Positions 1 to 8,250 of a DNA stretch of 64,000 nt are shown one piece after another. The stretch is from Irregularibacter muris (GTDB lineage: Bacteria; Bacillota; Clostridia; Eubacteriales; Garciellaceae), in the NCBI RefSeq assembly GCF_024622505.1, contig NZ_JANKAS010000004.1, positions 62,001-126,000 on the forward strand. Direction: 5' to 3'. The notes beneath the pieces are model-generated. The model did no database searches and was not told where the DNA came from. It worked only from the letters and a program-made list of their open reading frames with translations. The stretch's first letter is position 1, and every line of letters starts with the position of its first letter. The position numbers were made by a program, and so were the translations under genes.

Positions 1-1049
1 TAGACCAGATTTACAGTACATCCTCCAAATCCTGCTCCGGTCATCCTTGCACCAATTACATTTTGTTCCCATGCTGCCTCCACTAAAGTATCTAATTCTA
101 CACAGGATACTTCATAATCATCTCTGAGGGAAGTATGGGACTGGTTGATTAATTCTCCGAATAAATCAATATCACCATTGTTCAATGTCTTAACCGCTTT
201 AATGGTGCGTTGATTTTCATAGACCGCATGTTTTGCTCTTTTTCTTTCTACTGGATTTACAATCAGATCCTTGTGTTTTTCAAATTCTTCCTGGGTTAAA
301 TCCCCCAAGGAATTGATGTTTAATCTTTTTTGTAAATCTTTTAAGGCATTTTCACACTCCCTACGTCTTTCATTATATTTAGACTCTGTCAGCCCCCTAC
401 GCTTATTCGTATTGGCAATAATAATAGAAATGTCCTCTAATTTCACAGGAGCGTATTGATATTTCAGAGTATTGGTATCCAATAAAATGCCATAATCCTT
501 TTTTCCCATGGCACTGGCAAACTGATCCATAATCCCACAATTTACTCCTATAAATTGATTTTCCGCTTTTTGACTTAGCTTCACCATTTCAATCATAGAA
601 ATCTCTAAATGAAATAATTCCTTTAATGCAATACTTGTTACCAATTCAATGGAAGCACTGGAGGATAGTCCCGCACCATTGGGAATATCCCCATAGAATA
701 GTATGTTCATTCCAAGGGGAATATCATATCCTGCCTCCTGAAACATCATAATAACCCCCTTGGGATAGTTAGCCCAAGCATGGTTTTTATCATAAGCGAG
801 ATTGTTAAGGTCTACTTCCACAACACCTGTTTCGGAGAAATTTTTAGAATACAATCTAATTTGGGTATCCTCCCTTTTGGATACAATAGCATAGGTACCA
901 AAACTAAGGGCACAGGGGAATACATGCCCTCCATTATAATCTGTGTGTTCCCCTATAAGATTTACACGCCCTGGTGCAAAAAATGCTTGAAGATTTTCTT
1001 TCGTATTAAATAGTTCTACCGATTCTTTGACTAAATTTTTTATATTCAT
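1..1049 (-). CDS. galK: Galactokinase, 3' end cut off by the window edge
   Basis: It phosphorylates galactose at C1 with ATP, the first step of the Leloir pathway in the cytoplasm. About 349 residues are visible. The galactokinase signature GRVNLIGEHTDY lies at residues 27-38, a GHMP-kinase ATP loop (GAGLSSSAS) near 122-130, and the C-terminal MTGAGFGG motif runs close to the edge, so roughly 40 residues of a usual 390 are missing. The ATG at 1049 has a GAGGTG ribosome site. It is the last visible gene of the mglB-mglA-mglC-galK series, which fits uptake followed by phosphorylation of galactose. Confidence 0.96.
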   Translation of the reverse strand, partial: MNIKNLVKESVELFNTKENLQAFFAPGRVNLIGEHTDYNGGHVFPCALSFGTYAIVSKREDTQIRLYSKNFSETGVVEVDLNNLAYDKNHAWANYPKGVIMMFQEAGYDIPLGMNILFYGDIPNGAGLSSSASIELVTSIALKELFHLEISMIEMVKLSQKAENQFIGVNCGIMDQFASAMGKKDYGILLDTNTLKYQYAPVKLEDISIIIANTNKRRGLTESKYNERRRECENALKDLQKRLNINSLGDLTQEEFEKHKDLIVNPVERKRAKHAVYENQRTIKAVKTLNNGDIDLFGELINQSHTSLRDDYEVSCVELDTLVEAAWEQNVIGARMTGAGFGGCTVNLV

Positions 1050-1097
1050 AATGGACACCTCAACGTATTTTATTTCTGTTTTCACCAATTTTATAGA

Positions 1098-2141
1098 CTA
1101 TTTCTTTTTCGCATATTTTCTTGAATCAATAGCCACCGCAGTAATAATAATTAGACCTTTAATAATAAACTGTAGATAAGGATTCACCCCAATGAAGGAT
1201 AGTCCGTAAGCAATAACTTGGAATATTAGTACCCCAACCACAATTCCTCCAATGCTACCAACTCCACCATCAAAGGACAATCCTCCTACTATACAGGCGG
1301 CAATAGCATCCATTTCATACATATTCCCGGTATTATTGGTAGCACTACCTATACGGGCAGCTTCCAAGGCGCCCCCTAAACCATAAAGAAGTCCAGCCAA
1401 ACCAAATACCATTAAAGTATATTTAAATACATTCACTCCTGATACCACAGCTGCTTCCCTGTTTCCCCCAATAGCAAAGATGTTTTTACCAAACCGAGTT
1501 TTATTCCACAATACCCAAATGATTAATATGGTGATGGCTGCATAGATAACAAGATATGGAATTTTAAATTCTCCAGCAACGGGAATCGCTCCTTGGGCAA
1601 ATTTCATAAAATCTGGTCTTAAACCTCCAATAGGCTGTGCTCCATAGGGGGGACGGTCAAAATAAATAGATGTTGTTCCATAAACAATGATCATCATTCC
1701 CAATGTGGCAATAAAGGGATCCACCTTAAATTTTGCAACCACAAAGCCATTGATTAAACTGAAGAATCCTGTGATTAACATAACCAATAGTATGGGAATA
1801 GCGATGTTGAGAACAGGCAGATCAGGATACATCCTGTAGGCATAATTAGGGTCCTGCAAAAGAGATGCTGAAATAACAGCCGCCAACCCTACTTGCCGAC
1901 CTAAGGATAGGTCTGTGCCTTTAGAAACAATGATGCCCCCAACTCCTAAAGCAAAGATGACTCGGGTGGATGCCTGGGATAAAATATTTACAAAGTTCCT
2001 CATGGAGATAAAATCTGGTGAGATGGCAATAATCACTCCTAAAAGTCCAATAAGAACCACAACAATAGCATTATTCATCATCCAACTCAACAGAGTTTTT
2101 TTATTTAAACCTTTATTCTTTTCAGGTGATTTTTTTTCCAT
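1098..2141 (-). CDS. mglC: Galactose/methyl-galactoside ABC transporter permease MglC
   Basis: This is the membrane channel of the high-affinity galactose/glucose importer. It is a 347-residue hydrophobic protein of the BPD_transp_2 (RbsC/MglC) family with about ten membrane segments and the family's cytoplasmic GGNREAAVVSGV stretch near residue 227. It lies 16 bp downstream of mglA and 48 bp upstream of galK, with no terminator between them. Galactose specificity is inferred from the neighbouring binding protein and kinase rather than from this protein, since ribose permeases look alike. Confidence 0.93.
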   Translation of the reverse strand: MEKKSPEKNKGLNKKTLLSWMMNNAIVVVLIGLLGVIIAISPDFISMRNFVNILSQASTRVIFALGVGGIIVSKGTDLSLGRQVGLAAVISASLLQDPNYAYRMYPDLPVLNIAIPILLVMLITGFFSLINGFVVAKFKVDPFIATLGMMIIVYGTTSIYFDRPPYGAQPIGGLRPDFMKFAQGAIPVAGEFKIPYLVIYAAITILIIWVLWNKTRFGKNIFAIGGNREAAVVSGVNVFKYTLMVFGLAGLLYGLGGALEAARIGSATNNTGNMYEMDAIAACIVGGLSFDGGVGSIGGIVVGVLIFQVIAYGLSFIGVNPYLQFIIKGLIIITAVAIDSRKYAKKK

Positions 2142-2157
2142 ATTGATTCCTCCTAAC

Positions 2158-3681
2158 CTATAGGTATTTAGCCGATAACCTTAAGATTTCCTCTTGGGAT
2201 GTTTCTTTTGTATTAACAATACCTGCGACTTTTCCATTACTCATGACCAATATCCTATCAGTAATGCCAAGTAATTCTGGCATTTCCGAAGATACCATGA
2301 TAATTCCTTTTTCTTTATTTGCTAAATCAATCACTAATTGATAGATTTCATATTTGGCTCCTACATCAATACCACGGGTAGGCTCATCCATTAATAGTAT
2401 TTCGGGCTCAGTTAATAGCCAACGGCCAACAATTACTTTTTGTTGATTCCCTCCGGAAAGAGAGCTGATTAAGGTCTTATGAGAAGGGGTTCTAACCCTC
2501 ATACTTTCAATAACCCACTGGCCATCATTTACAATTTTTTTCTCGTCCAAAAGTTTATTTTTCTGTACATATTGTTGGATATTGGCAATAAAGGAATTAA
2601 ACCGAACATCTAATGTAGGGAATATTCCCGTAGCCCGTCTTTCCTCTGTAACAAGGGCAAATCCATTTTTAATTGCGGTCCTTGGATCTTTATTTTCAAT
2701 TTTTTTGCCATGCAAGTATATTTCTCCCGACTCCAATTGCCTTACTCCGAAAATGGTTTCTAATAATTCTGTTCTTCTCGCCCCTACCAATCCTGCAACC
2801 CCTAATATCTCCCCTTTTCTTAATTCAAAGGATGCCTCTCTTACTGAAGGTTGATTAACCGCTCTTAGATTTTTGGCTTCTAAGATGACTTTACCCGGTT
2901 GATTGGTTTTGGGTGGGAAGCGATTGGTTAAGTCTCTACCCACCATAAGACTTATGATTTCATCGGTGCTTATTTCGTTGGTGGGCTTTGTGGCTATCCA
3001 TTTTCCATCCCTCATAATGGTTACATCATCTGCAATCTGTTTTATTTCCTCCATTTTATGGGATATATATATAATGCCAACCCCCCTAGCTTTAAGGGCT
3101 CTTATAATCTGAAATAAATGATTGACTTCCTTTTCAGTCAGTGAAGATGTGGGTTCATCCATAACAATGATCTTAGAATCATAGGAAACCGCCTTTGCAA
3201 TCTCCACCATCTGACTTTCAGAAACTGGTAGTCTCTTCATTTTTAATCGAGGATCAATATCAATATCCAATTCTTTAAAAATTTTCGAAGTGGCTTGATA
3301 CATTTTTTTCTCCTCTATAAAAAGACCCTTTGTGGGAAAACGCCCCAACCAAATATTATCCATGACTCTTGTCGTTCTGACTTGATTAAGTTCCTGATGT
3401 ACCATAGAAACTCCATTGTCTAAGGCTTGCCTAGAATTTTGGAAATCTACCTCCTGTCCTTCTAAAAAAATTTGTCCCTGGTCCTTATGATAAATTCCAA
3501 ATAAACACTTCATCAGAGTAGATTTTCCAGCACCATTTTCCCCCATTAGGGCGTGTACTGTACCTCTACGTACTCTTAAGTCTACTTTATCCAATGCTTT
3601 GACTCCTGGGAACTCTTTGGATATCCCAATCATTTCTAATAAATAATCCTGCTTTGTATTCTTTGTTTGACTATCAGGCAT
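2158..3681 (-). CDS. mglA: Galactose/methyl-galactoside ABC transporter ATP-binding protein MglA
   Basis: This is the double-cassette ATPase that powers the Mgl importer at the cytoplasmic face. At 507 residues it has the normal length of the MglA/RbsA family. The first cassette has an intact Walker A (GENGAGKST, residues 47-55) and the Walker B/switch DEPTSSL. The second cassette has the degenerate Walker A typical of the family (GLVGARRTE) but a good signature LSGGNQQKV and DEPTRGID. It is separated from mglB by 272 bp holding two RNA hairpins, which probably allow more binding protein than ATPase to be made. Confidence 0.95.
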   Translation of the reverse strand: MPDSQTKNTKQDYLLEMIGISKEFPGVKALDKVDLRVRRGTVHALMGENGAGKSTLMKCLFGIYHKDQGQIFLEGQEVDFQNSRQALDNGVSMVHQELNQVRTTRVMDNIWLGRFPTKGLFIEEKKMYQATSKIFKELDIDIDPRLKMKRLPVSESQMVEIAKAVSYDSKIIVMDEPTSSLTEKEVNHLFQIIRALKARGVGIIYISHKMEEIKQIADDVTIMRDGKWIATKPTNEISTDEIISLMVGRDLTNRFPPKTNQPGKVILEAKNLRAVNQPSVREASFELRKGEILGVAGLVGARRTELLETIFGVRQLESGEIYLHGKKIENKDPRTAIKNGFALVTEERRATGIFPTLDVRFNSFIANIQQYVQKNKLLDEKKIVNDGQWVIESMRVRTPSHKTLISSLSGGNQQKVIVGRWLLTEPEILLMDEPTRGIDVGAKYEIYQLVIDLANKEKGIIMVSSEMPELLGITDRILVMSNGKVAGIVNTKETSQEEILRLSAKYL

Positions 3682-3801
3682 AAACGAGCCTCCTTTCTAG
3701 AAAGTAGAACTTTTCATTTTAATCGAAATAGCGCCTAGCGTTACACGGACATAGTAAGAAAATTTGCTTCCTTGTGAACAAGACAAACACTACTATTATA
3801 A

Positions 3802-3845
3802 AATAAAGATGCATATGCATCTTAAATGCACCATGCATCTTTATT
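3802..3845 (-). other. Perfect 13-bp inverted repeat in the mglB-mglA gap
   Basis: AATAAAGATGCAT at 3802-3814 is repeated in reverse complement at 3833-3845 around an 18-base loop. It lacks a downstream T run on the minus strand. I read it as an intra-operon stabilising or attenuating hairpin rather than a full terminator. Confidence 0.6.
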
Positions 3846-3886
3846 ATAATAAGTATTTCTACTAAATTAATCTTTCTGAAGCTTGC

Positions 3887-3916
3887 ACCCATAGGTAGTC
3901 CCCACTACTTATGGGT
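3887..3916 (-). other. 13-bp stem, 4-base loop hairpin just after mglB
   Basis: ACCCATAGGTAGT pairs with ACTACTTATGGGT with one wobble pair. It starts 38 bases after the mglB stop codon and has no T run. Such hairpins commonly protect the binding-protein part of ABC operon mRNAs from 3' decay and would explain excess MglB. Confidence 0.6.
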
Positions 3917-3953
3917 AGTGCTTAAAGATCTTTTAGAATCCCTCATCATCGAC

Positions 3954-5000
3954 TTATTCGTAGGCTGCTTGGGCCTCTGCAATATTGTCTAATGTGATAA
4001 TAACATAAGGTACACGAACTGATTTGTTATCATCTAATTTCCAAGAAGTTCCTTCTAATACATCTTTGCCTTGGGCAACGTTTAATGCTAATTCAACAGT
4101 AGCTTTACCTTGGTTGGCTGCATCATTTAAAACACTCCCTACCATAACGCCTTTTTCAATTTGACTAAGGGCGTCAGGAATAGCATCTACTCCAACTACT
4201 GGCATAAATTTATCTCCTTCAAAATATCCTTCTGCTTGTAAGGAACTAATTGCTCCTAATGCCATAGCGTCGTTGTTCGCTATAACATATTCAATTTTAT
4301 CTCCATGTTTGGATAACCACGCATCCATTAACTCTTTTCCTTTAACGGAATCCCACATTGCTGTTTGAAGTTCTAATTCTTCCATTTCAATACCTGCTTC
4401 TTTAATCTTCTTTATAGAATGCTCTGTACGAGCTTCTGCATCTGGATGTCCTGGCTCTCCTTTTAACAATACATATTGGATTTTTCCATCTCCATTTTTA
4501 TCCCAATCAGGATTGGCTTTCCAAGAGTCTACAACTAACTGTCCTTGCATTTGTCCAGATTCTTCAGGAGCTGTTCCTACATACCAAGCTTTGTCATAGG
4601 TTCCCATAGCAGATTCTGGATCTTTATTAAAGAAAATAACTGGTAAATCAGCTGCTTTTGCCTTTTCAATAATACTGGGAGCTGCTTGAGGATCGACTAA
4701 GTTGATTGCTAGGGACTTTACCCCTTTAGAAATCATCATATCCACTTGCTCATTTTGTTTTGCTTGATCATTTTGAGAATCATTCAAAATTAAATCTGCT
4801 TTACCCTCAGCATTGGATTCAACCGCACGGCGTACGAAGGACATAAAGTTATCATCAAATTTATAAATCGTTACCCCTATGGTTGGTTTATCTCCGCCGG
4901 CATTTTCAGAACCTTCGCCTCCAGTTTCCTGTCCTCCACTACATGCTACTACTGTAAAAAGTAATGCAAAAACAGTAAGGATTACCAAAAACTTCTTCAT
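3954..5000 (-). CDS. mglB: D-galactose/D-glucose-binding lipoprotein MglB
   Basis: This is the extracellular solute-binding protein of the galactose ABC importer, anchored as a lipoprotein. A signal peptide ends in the lipobox VVAC with the lipidated Cys at residue 20, followed by a Gly/Glu/Ser linker. The protein carries the calcium-loop segment DKNGDGKIQYV followed by LLKGEPGHPDAEART, which closely matches my memory of E. coli galactose/glucose-binding protein, so galactose/glucose is favoured over ribose. It is the first gene of the operon, directly behind a cre-controlled promoter. Confidence 0.95.
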   Translation of the reverse strand: MKKFLVILTVFALLFTVVACSGGQETGGEGSENAGGDKPTIGVTIYKFDDNFMSFVRRAVESNAEGKADLILNDSQNDQAKQNEQVDMMISKGVKSLAINLVDPQAAPSIIEKAKAADLPVIFFNKDPESAMGTYDKAWYVGTAPEESGQMQGQLVVDSWKANPDWDKNGDGKIQYVLLKGEPGHPDAEARTEHSIKKIKEAGIEMEELELQTAMWDSVKGKELMDAWLSKHGDKIEYVIANNDAMALGAISSLQAEGYFEGDKFMPVVGVDAIPDALSQIEKGVMVGSVLNDAANQGKATVELALNVAQGKDVLEGTSWKLDDNKSVRVPYVIITLDNIAEAQAAYE

Positions 5001-5033
5001 GGATATATTCCCCCTTCTTTATATGCTTTCTTG

Positions 5034-5047
5034 TGAAAGCGTTTTCA
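5034..5047. promoter_or_regulatory. cre (CcpA) box of the mgl operon
   Basis: TGAAAGCGTTTTCA fits the catabolite-responsive consensus TGWAANCGNTNWCA at every fixed position. It sits just downstream of the predicted transcription start of mglB, where CcpA binding would block transcription when preferred sugars are present. A galactose-specific LacI-type regulator could use a similar palindrome. Confidence 0.85.
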
Positions 5048-5059
5048 TATCCTACCTAA

Positions 5060-5088
5060 ATTTTAGTAAAAATTTTACCCTTTGTCAA
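5060..5088 (-). promoter_or_regulatory. Sigma-A promoter of mglB-mglA-mglC-galK
   Basis: A perfect -35 TTGACA (5083-5088) and a -10 TAAAAT (5060-5065) are separated by 17 bp on the minus strand. Transcription would start near 5053. Confidence 0.8.
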
Positions 5089-5273
5089 GGATTAATTTTA
5101 GTATTTTTTTCGACAAAATATAAAAGACTAAAATTTTATATTGAACAAAAAGGCCAAATTTCAGTATTTCCCATCTCTTTATTTGTCTAATATCCCTCAA
5201 AAGCCTTCTATACACAGCATTAAGCACTCTTTAGAATTTTTTAGAGTTTTTCTTGAACTTTAAATAAAACTTA

Positions 5274-5309
5274 GTAAATTCCCTAGTAAATATTTACTAA
5301 GGAATTTAC
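5274..5309. repeat. 36-bp near-perfect palindrome between divergent mglB and the 61-aa gene
   Basis: The two halves, each beginning GTAAATTCC and meeting at AAATATTT, pair over 18 bp with a single mismatch. The surrounding 5001-5402 stretch holds the mgl promoter and this palindrome but no other gene that I can see. It is upstream of both flanking genes, so it may be an operator or a terminator for an unseen transcript. Confidence 0.55.
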
Positions 5310-5402
5310 CTTATTTTTTATTCTTTTTAAATTTTCTATTTATGATTATTTTTTCCATTTTATAGGCATACTAAGAATATCATAATGAAAGGGTGATGAT
5401 AA

Positions 5403-5588
5403 ATGGCGAACGTAGATGTAAATGAAATAGCAAGAAAACTAAAATTAACGGTAGAGCAAGTCAGCAAGAGTCCTTCCATCCAAAATACTTATCTTGAGAT
5501 TAAAAATAATCCTAACATGTCTGAGAGCGAAAAGGATGATGCCTTTGCAGAAATGTCTGATATTATAAAGGGCTTAGTGAAAAAGTAA
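5403..5588 (+). CDS. Small helical protein of unknown function
   Basis: This 61-residue protein has no membrane segment or signal peptide and is rich in Lys, Glu, Asp and Asn. It is predicted to be mostly helical, ends in a dilysine, and has no cysteine. A ribosome site AAAGGGTGATG precedes the ATG with good spacing, and a strong terminator follows 12 bp after the stop, so it is a self-contained monocistronic gene. I do not recognise the family. Its size and charge would suit a small binding or regulatory protein, but nothing in the sequence fixes a function. Confidence 0.75.
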   Translation: MANVDVNEIARKLKLTVEQVSKSPSIQNTYLEIKNNPNMSESEKDDAFAEMSDIIKGLVKK

Positions 5589-5600
5589 ATAAAGACATAA

Positions 5601-5631
5601 AAATAAGAAGGTTGTTATGACCTTCTTATTT
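5601..5631. terminator. Bidirectional terminator between the 61-aa gene and the Nudix gene
   Basis: A 12-bp perfect stem (AAATAAGAAGGT and its complement) with a 7-base loop is flanked by A and T runs. It lies between two convergent genes. Confidence 0.85.
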
Positions 5632-5646
5632 TTATCTTCTTAAAAA

Positions 5647-6279
5647 TCAATCAAATATCGCCTCATGAAATGGTTTTTCATTGGTTTCTAATGCCATTTT
5701 AATATGCTCCTTTGTCGTTCTCCCTAAGGAAAGTGCAGGCAATTCATCCAAGGAAAAAAATCCAACCTCAGAGGTTTCTATATTTTTTTTAAAATTTATT
5801 TTCACCAGGCGGCACTGAACAATTATTTTATATATACCGTAGGGCATGGGAAGGCTGCTATGCTTTTTCGCATCTTCTAGGCTTAATATCCTTTGAGGGA
5901 TGATCTCTGCCCCCGCCTCTTCCATTGCTTCTTTTATAAGATTTTCTTTTAAAGAGCAATCCACATCAGCCCACCCCCCGGGCATTGCCCAAAGCCCATC
6001 TATTTTTTCCTTAATTAGCAAAATCCTATCCTCTTTTAAAACAGCCGCTCTTACATCTATTTTAGGGGTTTGATAACCTGTTTCTGATGCAAATAACTCC
6101 TTTATTTTTGCATGCTCTATATCGGTATAGTTATGCATGATATCAATGCTAATGTCTCTTATTTCCTCAAATCGTTCAATATCATATTTATCTTTAGAAT
6201 ATTCCAATCCTGCTTGGGCTATTGCTTGGAGTTTCTTTGCATACTGTAGCCATTTTAATTCATCCTTCATATTCTTCAC
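5647..6279 (-). CDS. Nudix hydrolase with N-terminal Nudix_N-type domain (YjhB-like)
   Basis: It is predicted to hydrolyse a nucleoside diphosphate linked to another moiety, such as ADP-ribose or CDP-choline, in the cytoplasm. Residues 1-65 form a helical N-terminal domain like that of B. subtilis YjhB relatives, and residues 72-205 form the Nudix fold. The Nudix box is GGWADVDCSLKENLIKE followed by AMEEAGA: the EEAG part is intact, but the usual first Glu is Cys and the Arg is Lys, which as I recall is a normal variation in this subfamily. It converges on the 61-residue gene and shares its terminator. The exact substrate cannot be told. Confidence 0.88.
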   Translation of the reverse strand: MKNMKDELKWLQYAKKLQAIAQAGLEYSKDKYDIERFEEIRDISIDIMHNYTDIEHAKIKELFASETGYQTPKIDVRAAVLKEDRILLIKEKIDGLWAMPGGWADVDCSLKENLIKEAMEEAGAEIIPQRILSLEDAKKHSSLPMPYGIYKIIVQCRLVKINFKKNIETSEVGFFSLDELPALSLGRTTKEHIKMALETNEKPFHEAIFD

Positions 6280-6333
6280 TCCTTATCTAAAAGCACCAGC
6301 ATATTATTTTGAGATATTTTTATAGACTTTTTT

Positions 6334-7950
6334 CTATTGATACATTTGTTGAATCCTAGCCTGAATATCCTGATTTTCTAAAAACTCGTCAAAGGTTATT
6401 TGATAGTCCACTATCCCCTGGGGTGTGATCTCTATAATACGATTGGCAATGGTCTGAATAAACTCATGGTCATGGGAAGTGAATAGTAAAGTCCCATTGA
6501 AGTTAATGAGTCCATCATTGACCGCCTGTATGGATTCTAAGTCCAAGTGATTAGTGGGTTCATCCAATAGTAAAACATTTGCTCCCGAAAGCATAAGGCG
6601 GGAAAACATACATCTCACCTTTTCTCCCCCGGAAAGCACTTTGGCATTTTTTAAAGTCTCATCACCAGAAAAGAGCATTTTCCCTAAAAATCCACGAATA
6701 AAGGTTTCAGACTTTTCCTCAGAATATTGTCTTAGCCAATCAATTAAATTTAGATCGACATTGTCAAAAAATTCTGCATTATCCTTGGGTAAATAGGATC
6801 TTTTGGTGGTCACTCCCCACTTAAAGCTGCCTTCATCTGGTTCTACTTCTCCCATCAATATTCTAAACAAAAGGGTTTTTGCATTTTCATTTTTACCCAT
6901 AAAAATGATTTTATCCCCTTTGTTTATCGTAAAGGATACCTTATCCAATACCTTTACCCCATCTACAGTCTTGCTTATTCCCTCCACTGTTAGAATATCT
7001 TTACCCGCTTCTCTTTCCGGAGTAAAGCCCACAAAGGGATATCGTCTTGTGGAGGGTTGAATGTCCTCTAGGGTAATTTTATCTAATAATTTTTTCCTAG
7101 AAGTGGCTTGTTTTGCCTTGGAGGCATTGGAACTAAAACGAGCAATAAAGGCTTGAAGTTCTTTTATCTTTTCTTCTTTCTTCTTGTTTTGATCTTTTAA
7201 TAGTCTTGAAGCCAATTGACTAGATTCATACCAGAAATCATAATTGCCTACATAGAGTTTGGCCTTTCCAAAATCAATATCTACCATATGGGTACATACA
7301 TTATTTAAAAAATATCGATCATGGGATACTACAATAACTGTATTCTCATAATTAATCAAAAATTCTTCCAACCATTTAATGGCTTTAAAATCCAAGTGGT
7401 TAGTAGGCTCATCCAGTAAAAGAATATGGGGATTGCCGAAAAGGGATTGGGCTAATAATACTTTTACCTTTTCACTTCCCTTTAACTCTTCCATATTTTT
7501 ATAATGAAGATCCTTCTCAATCCCTAAACCCAAAAGTAATTTTTCCACATTGGTTTCAGCAGACCATCCATCTAACTCTGCAAACTCAGCCTCCAATTCC
7601 GCTGCCTTTACTCCATCCTCTTCATTAAAGTCCTCTTTTTGATAAAGAGCATCCTTTTCTTTCATGATTTCATATAGTCTCTTATGTCCCATAATGACTG
7701 TATCCATGACAGAATGCTGATCAAATTCAAAGTGGTCCTGTTTTAATATCCCTAATCTTTCCCCTGGGGTAATGGATACATCCCCTTGACTGGGTTCAAT
7801 CTCCCCTGATAGAATTTTTAAAAAAGTTGATTTTCCAGCACCATTGGCCCCTATGATTCCATAGCAATGACCAGGAGTAAATTTTATGTTTACATCCTCA
7901 AATAATTTTTTATCTGCAAATCTTAGTCCTAATCCTGTAACTGTTATCAT
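6334..7950 (-). CDS. ABC-F family ribosome-associated ATPase (YbiT/YkpA-like)
   Basis: ABC-F proteins bind the ribosomal E site and modulate translation or protect against antibiotics. From the ATG at 7950 the product is 538 residues. Cassette 1 has Walker A GANGAGKST and Walker B DEPTNHLD, but its signature reads LKGSEKVK instead of LSGG. The linker has the family-typical FSSNASKAKQATSRKKLLDKI. Cassette 2 has a good signature LSGGEKVR and DEPTNHLD but a degenerate Walker A, GKNENAKT. There are no membrane segments. The overall sequence resembles what I recall of E. coli YbiT. The frame stays open upstream to a TTG at 8025, but that region forms an attenuator-like leader, so the ATG is preferred. 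Confidence 0.92.
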   Translation of the reverse strand: MITVTGLGLRFADKKLFEDVNIKFTPGHCYGIIGANGAGKSTFLKILSGEIEPSQGDVSITPGERLGILKQDHFEFDQHSVMDTVIMGHKRLYEIMKEKDALYQKEDFNEEDGVKAAELEAEFAELDGWSAETNVEKLLLGLGIEKDLHYKNMEELKGSEKVKVLLAQSLFGNPHILLLDEPTNHLDFKAIKWLEEFLINYENTVIVVSHDRYFLNNVCTHMVDIDFGKAKLYVGNYDFWYESSQLASRLLKDQNKKKEEKIKELQAFIARFSSNASKAKQATSRKKLLDKITLEDIQPSTRRYPFVGFTPEREAGKDILTVEGISKTVDGVKVLDKVSFTINKGDKIIFMGKNENAKTLLFRILMGEVEPDEGSFKWGVTTKRSYLPKDNAEFFDNVDLNLIDWLRQYSEEKSETFIRGFLGKMLFSGDETLKNAKVLSGGEKVRCMFSRLMLSGANVLLLDEPTNHLDLESIQAVNDGLINFNGTLLFTSHDHEFIQTIANRIIEITPQGIVDYQITFDEFLENQDIQARIQQMYQ

Positions 7951-8038
7951 CTTATGTGTTATACAACTTTTTGTATAACGTCCTCCTCTCGGTATATATG
8001 CAAAAAATTGCACAGCAATGTGCAATTTATAATTCCAC
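7951..8038 (-). promoter_or_regulatory. Attenuator-like leader of the ABC-F gene
   Basis: The predicted leader of about 88 nt holds two hairpins. The first (8005-8028) is a 10-bp stem AAATTGCACA with its complement followed by a T run, like a Rho-independent terminator. A strong GAGGAGG lies near 7978-7985. A second 9-bp stem GTTATACAA/TTGTATAAC (7955-7976) then separates that GAGGAGG from the ATG. Folding of the second hairpin would bring the distant ribosome site close to the start. This resembles the ribosome-sensing leaders of antibiotic-resistance ABC-F genes. Confidence 0.6.
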
Positions 8039-8045
8039 CCTTACC

Positions 8046-8073
8046 ATTATATATATTTTAAAAATAAAATCAA
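8046..8073 (-). promoter_or_regulatory. Promoter of the ABC-F gene
   Basis: A -35 TTGATT (8068-8073) is followed after 16 bp by a perfect -10 TATAAT (8046-8051) on the minus strand. Transcription would start near 8039. Confidence 0.7.
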
Positions 8074-8110
8074 ATCCATAGGTTTTTTAGACATTCTCAA
8101 TATTATCATT

Positions 8111-8141
8111 AAAACCCCTATGGACTTGCCATAGAGGTTTT
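8111..8141 (-). terminator. Terminator after the opuA operon
   Basis: A 13-bp stem AAAACCCCTATGG/CCATAGAGGTTTT with one wobble has a 5-base loop and ends in TTTT on the minus strand. A second copy of the left arm (AAAACC-TATGG, near 8079-8091) could compete for pairing with the same partner. Confidence 0.75.
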
Positions 8142-8250
8142 AATATAGGGAAACAAGTTCAAATCTTAATAAAAAGTACACGTTCCTTTGATTGCAGTCC
8201 CTTAGTATTCTTTATTAAGAATCGGAGTTTGGATCCCTATAGATAAATAG

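Noticed and set aside
7951-8025. Translation of the ABC-F protein from TTG at 8025
   Set aside because: The extra 25 residues are encoded by the terminator-like hairpin and leader, and do not match the normal ABC-F N-terminus, which begins at the ATG at 7950. A leader role is kept as a possibility.
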